Part shown: piece by piece, positions 63,810 through 64,000 of the stretch
Layout: each line of letters opens with the position of its first letter
Position numbering within the stretch: the stretch's first letter is position 1
NCBI GenBank assembly: GCA_036924285.1
Contig: JAYKYS010000001.1
Span: 36,083,501-36,147,500 of the forward strand
From: Asterella californica
Taxonomy: Eukaryota; Streptophyta; Marchantiopsida; Marchantiales; Aytoniaceae
DNA: 64,000 bases
Direction of reading: 5' to 3'
Position numbers and translations under genes: made by a program
The notes under the pieces: model-generated
The model's database searches: none
What the model was told of the DNA's origin: nothing
Seen by the model: the letters and a program-made list of their open reading frames with translations, nothing else

Positions 63810-64000
63810 AAACGCGACCCAATGAATAGCAAACGGATGGGAAGAACTCATCAAGCCTCACAAGGGAATGAAGGAACCGAAAGTCCAAGCAACAATTACC
63901 CCGAAGGGAAGAACATCGGGGCTAAGCCCCGCTATCAGTAGCTCTAGAATCGCCTGTCGCACCTATAATGTCGGAGACCAGAAAGTCAGTAACCCTACAA
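63810..64000 (+). repeat. dispersed repeat family R, copy 3
   Basis: GCGACCCAATGAATAGCAAA ... ATCGGGGCTAAGCCCCGCTA, then TCAGTAGCTCTAGAATCG. It contains a perfect 7-bp hairpin CGGGGCT A AGCCCCG. It runs to the window edge, so its end is not seen. Confidence 0.8.

Noticed and set aside
63810..63965. Hammerhead-type ribozyme in repeat family R
   Set aside because: The minus strand has a CTTGATGAG segment, but the conserved CUGAUGA and GAAA core with its stems could not be assembled.
1..64000. CRISPR arrays, bacterial operons, ribosome-binding sites
   Set aside because: No regularly spaced repeats with unique spacers and no prokaryotic gene organisation; the content is eukaryotic transposable elements.

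Overview
The window looks like nuclear DNA of a plant-type (streptophyte) genome and is almost entirely transposable elements. There are plant-style Ty3/Gypsy LTR retrotransposons with initiator-Met-tRNA and Asp-tRNA-like primer binding sites, tRNA-derived SINEs, a degenerate LINE and an organelle-rRNA-like insertion. No conserved host gene is recognisable. The retroelement mix fits a bryophyte-like genome, but that is a low-confidence guess.

Layout. 1-3.7 kb: rotted relic (D) of a minus-strand Ty3 element related to element B. 3.7-5.6 kb: noncoding DNA with palindromic and direct tandem repeats. 5.8-9.2 kb: degenerate minus-strand LINE with a fresh 259-bp triplication. 10.6-11.3 kb: one possible minus-strand host gene. 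11,357-30,848: element B (minus), a nested stack holding chromovirus A (17,185-24,850, 5-bp duplication GTCAC) and an LTR-like insertion C (25,669-28,053). Element A in turn holds a solo LTR of the B family (22,486-23,966). 31.65-32.66 kb: a fossil reading frame resembling HUH-endonuclease (replitron-like) transposases. 36,781-50,728: degenerate Ty3 element F (plus) holding young element E (38,901-46,747), whose two 915-bp LTRs differ at five positions. 50,842-53,880: relic G of the A family, interrupted by an organellar rRNA-like piece. 54-64 kb: noncoding, with tandem duplications, SINEs and dispersed hairpin repeats.

Main discoveries. (1) A pair of homologous small ORFs (71 and 67 codons, 5-6 nt apart) lies between the primer binding site and gag of element A and, independently, in insertion C. 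In A, removing the solo LTR and its 4-bp duplication gives exactly the 67-codon length seen in C. (2) The LTRs of A carry a dense array of perfect heat-shock elements, and E has a smaller site, suggesting heat-responsive transcription as in ONSEN. (3) E has a 28-bp-arm stem-loop abutting its primer binding site. A and G share a smaller leader hairpin with a compensatory base change. (4) E has an extra zinc-knuckle ORF upstream of gag. (5) A 336-codon HUH-type fossil is broken only by six stop codons, each explainable by one C:G to T:A change. (6) A tRNA-derived SINE begins with a perfect 11-bp hairpin; one copy sits in an LTR with a clean empty site in the sister LTR.

Within each retroelement the order is LTR, primer binding site, leader, gag, protease, reverse transcriptase, RNase H, integrase, polypurine tract, LTR. 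All copies carry stops, frameshifts or nested insertions, so none looks autonomous as it stands; E is the closest to intact.
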